Below, piece by piece: positions 63,826-64,000 of a stretch of DNA of 64,000 nt. The first letter of the stretch is position 1. The number at the start of each line of letters is the position of its first letter. The translations under genes were made by a program, and so were the position numbers. The notes under the pieces are model-generated. The model had not been told where the DNA came from, searched no databases, and worked only from the letters and a program-made list of their open reading frames with translations. The DNA lies in NCBI GenBank assembly GCA_047967505.1, contig CM106541.1; one strand, 5' to 3'. Origin of the DNA: Dipteris shenzhenensis. Taxonomy: Eukaryota > Polypodiophyta > Polypodiopsida > Gleicheniales.

Positions 63826-64000
63826 CACTACTACACATGGATCCTATTTCGACGTTTACGTACCGACGTTTAGCACGCGTTTAGCGTTAATCGTCGGTAT
63901 GAAAAGCGGGTTTCGTAAATCGTCGCTATATAGCGACTGTTGCTGAAAGTCGCTATATAGCGACTTTTGCAAAAGTCGCTATATAGCGACACTGATACAA
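63826..64000 (+). mobile_element. Left terminus of a CACTA-type transposon inside Copia-D
   Basis: Starts CACTACTACACATGGATCC exactly where similarity to Copia-A stops; TCT (63823-63825) is the candidate 3-bp target duplication. From about 63920, copies of the perfect 16-bp palindrome GTCGCTATATAGCGAC follow (63951-63966, 63974-63989, with an earlier imperfect copy), spaced about 23 bp. It matches the right terminus at 55087 in inverse orientation over roughly 120 bp. The element continues beyond the window. Confidence 0.9.

Larger units (their letters stand above)
62055..64000 (+). mobile_element. Ty1/copia retrotransposon (Copia-D), same family as Copia-A, incomplete in window
   Basis: LTR 62055-62406 (352 bp, TGTTGAGATATCGAGC to CTTCACA), primer-binding site at 62407-62418, leader, and gag from 62867. 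It is very similar to Copia-A throughout. The 5-bp sequence before it is TCCCT. The gag-pol frame is interrupted by five TAG codons and, at 63826, by the left end of a CACTA-type transposon. The rest of the element is beyond the window or displaced. Confidence 0.95.

Overview
The window is nuclear DNA of a land plant with a large, repeat-rich genome. The evidence is Ty1/copia and Ty3/gypsy retrotransposons primed by initiator-Met tRNA, CACTA-type DNA transposons, TTTAGGG-type (plant telomere) motifs inside a satellite, spliceosomal exon/intron structure, and no recognisable housekeeping gene. The species cannot be named. No bacterial, organellar or CRISPR sequence was seen.

Layout. 1-480: copia gag remnant (-). 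900-3260: Ty3/gypsy gag-protease remnant (-). 3930-5192: TAACCTA-type repeats, a GC-rich block, then a long GA tract. 5193-10660: decayed copia element (Copia-A) with two 352-bp LTRs and a candidate GGGAG target duplication, lying inside a G-rich minisatellite that resumes at 10661. 11543-14010: non-coding repeats. 14016-15305: gypsy integrase remnant (+). 16126-20872: heavily damaged copia (Copia-B). 20972-23016 and 29502-32117: two arrays of a ~180-bp satellite arranged as A-B-C trimers (~545 bp). Between the arrays lie a second satellite whose monomers carry telomere-like blocks (23464-25545), a minus-strand DNA-transposon-like gene (27858-25886), ~38-bp-spaced palindromes and GTGGCA-rich repeats.

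32400-55087 is the most unusual part. It holds two related TATA/leader regions, an ~11-kb purine-rich tract interrupted by a very young copia element (Copia-C, 34520-41778, LTRs identical except for one 6-bp unit), then a long multi-exon gene (45981-53221) ending in three tandem Ulp1-like (C48) cysteine-protease modules. A small two-exon gene follows, and the region closes with a CACTA-type terminus at 55087 (GTGTAGTAGTG). The matching left terminus of the same family appears at 63826, where it interrupts another copia element. I read 42.4-55.1 kb as the right part of a large CACTA-like transposon carrying protease cargo; its left end was not found.

55478-64000: TA-rich repeats, a mirror-image pair of 54-bp hairpins, a second member of the DDE-like transposon family (57412-56311, -), a possible En/Spm-like gene remnant (-), and first exons of a TNP2-like CACTA transposase (61222-62054, +). 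Copia-D (62055) interrupts that gene, and Copia-D is itself interrupted at 63826 by the left CACTA end: a three-level nest.

Most coding regions carry stops. In Copia-D every stop I could check against its sister copy is CAG to TAG, the pattern expected from deamination of methylated CHG sites. Coordinates of LTRs, motifs and splice sites were read by eye; functions come from motif recognition only.
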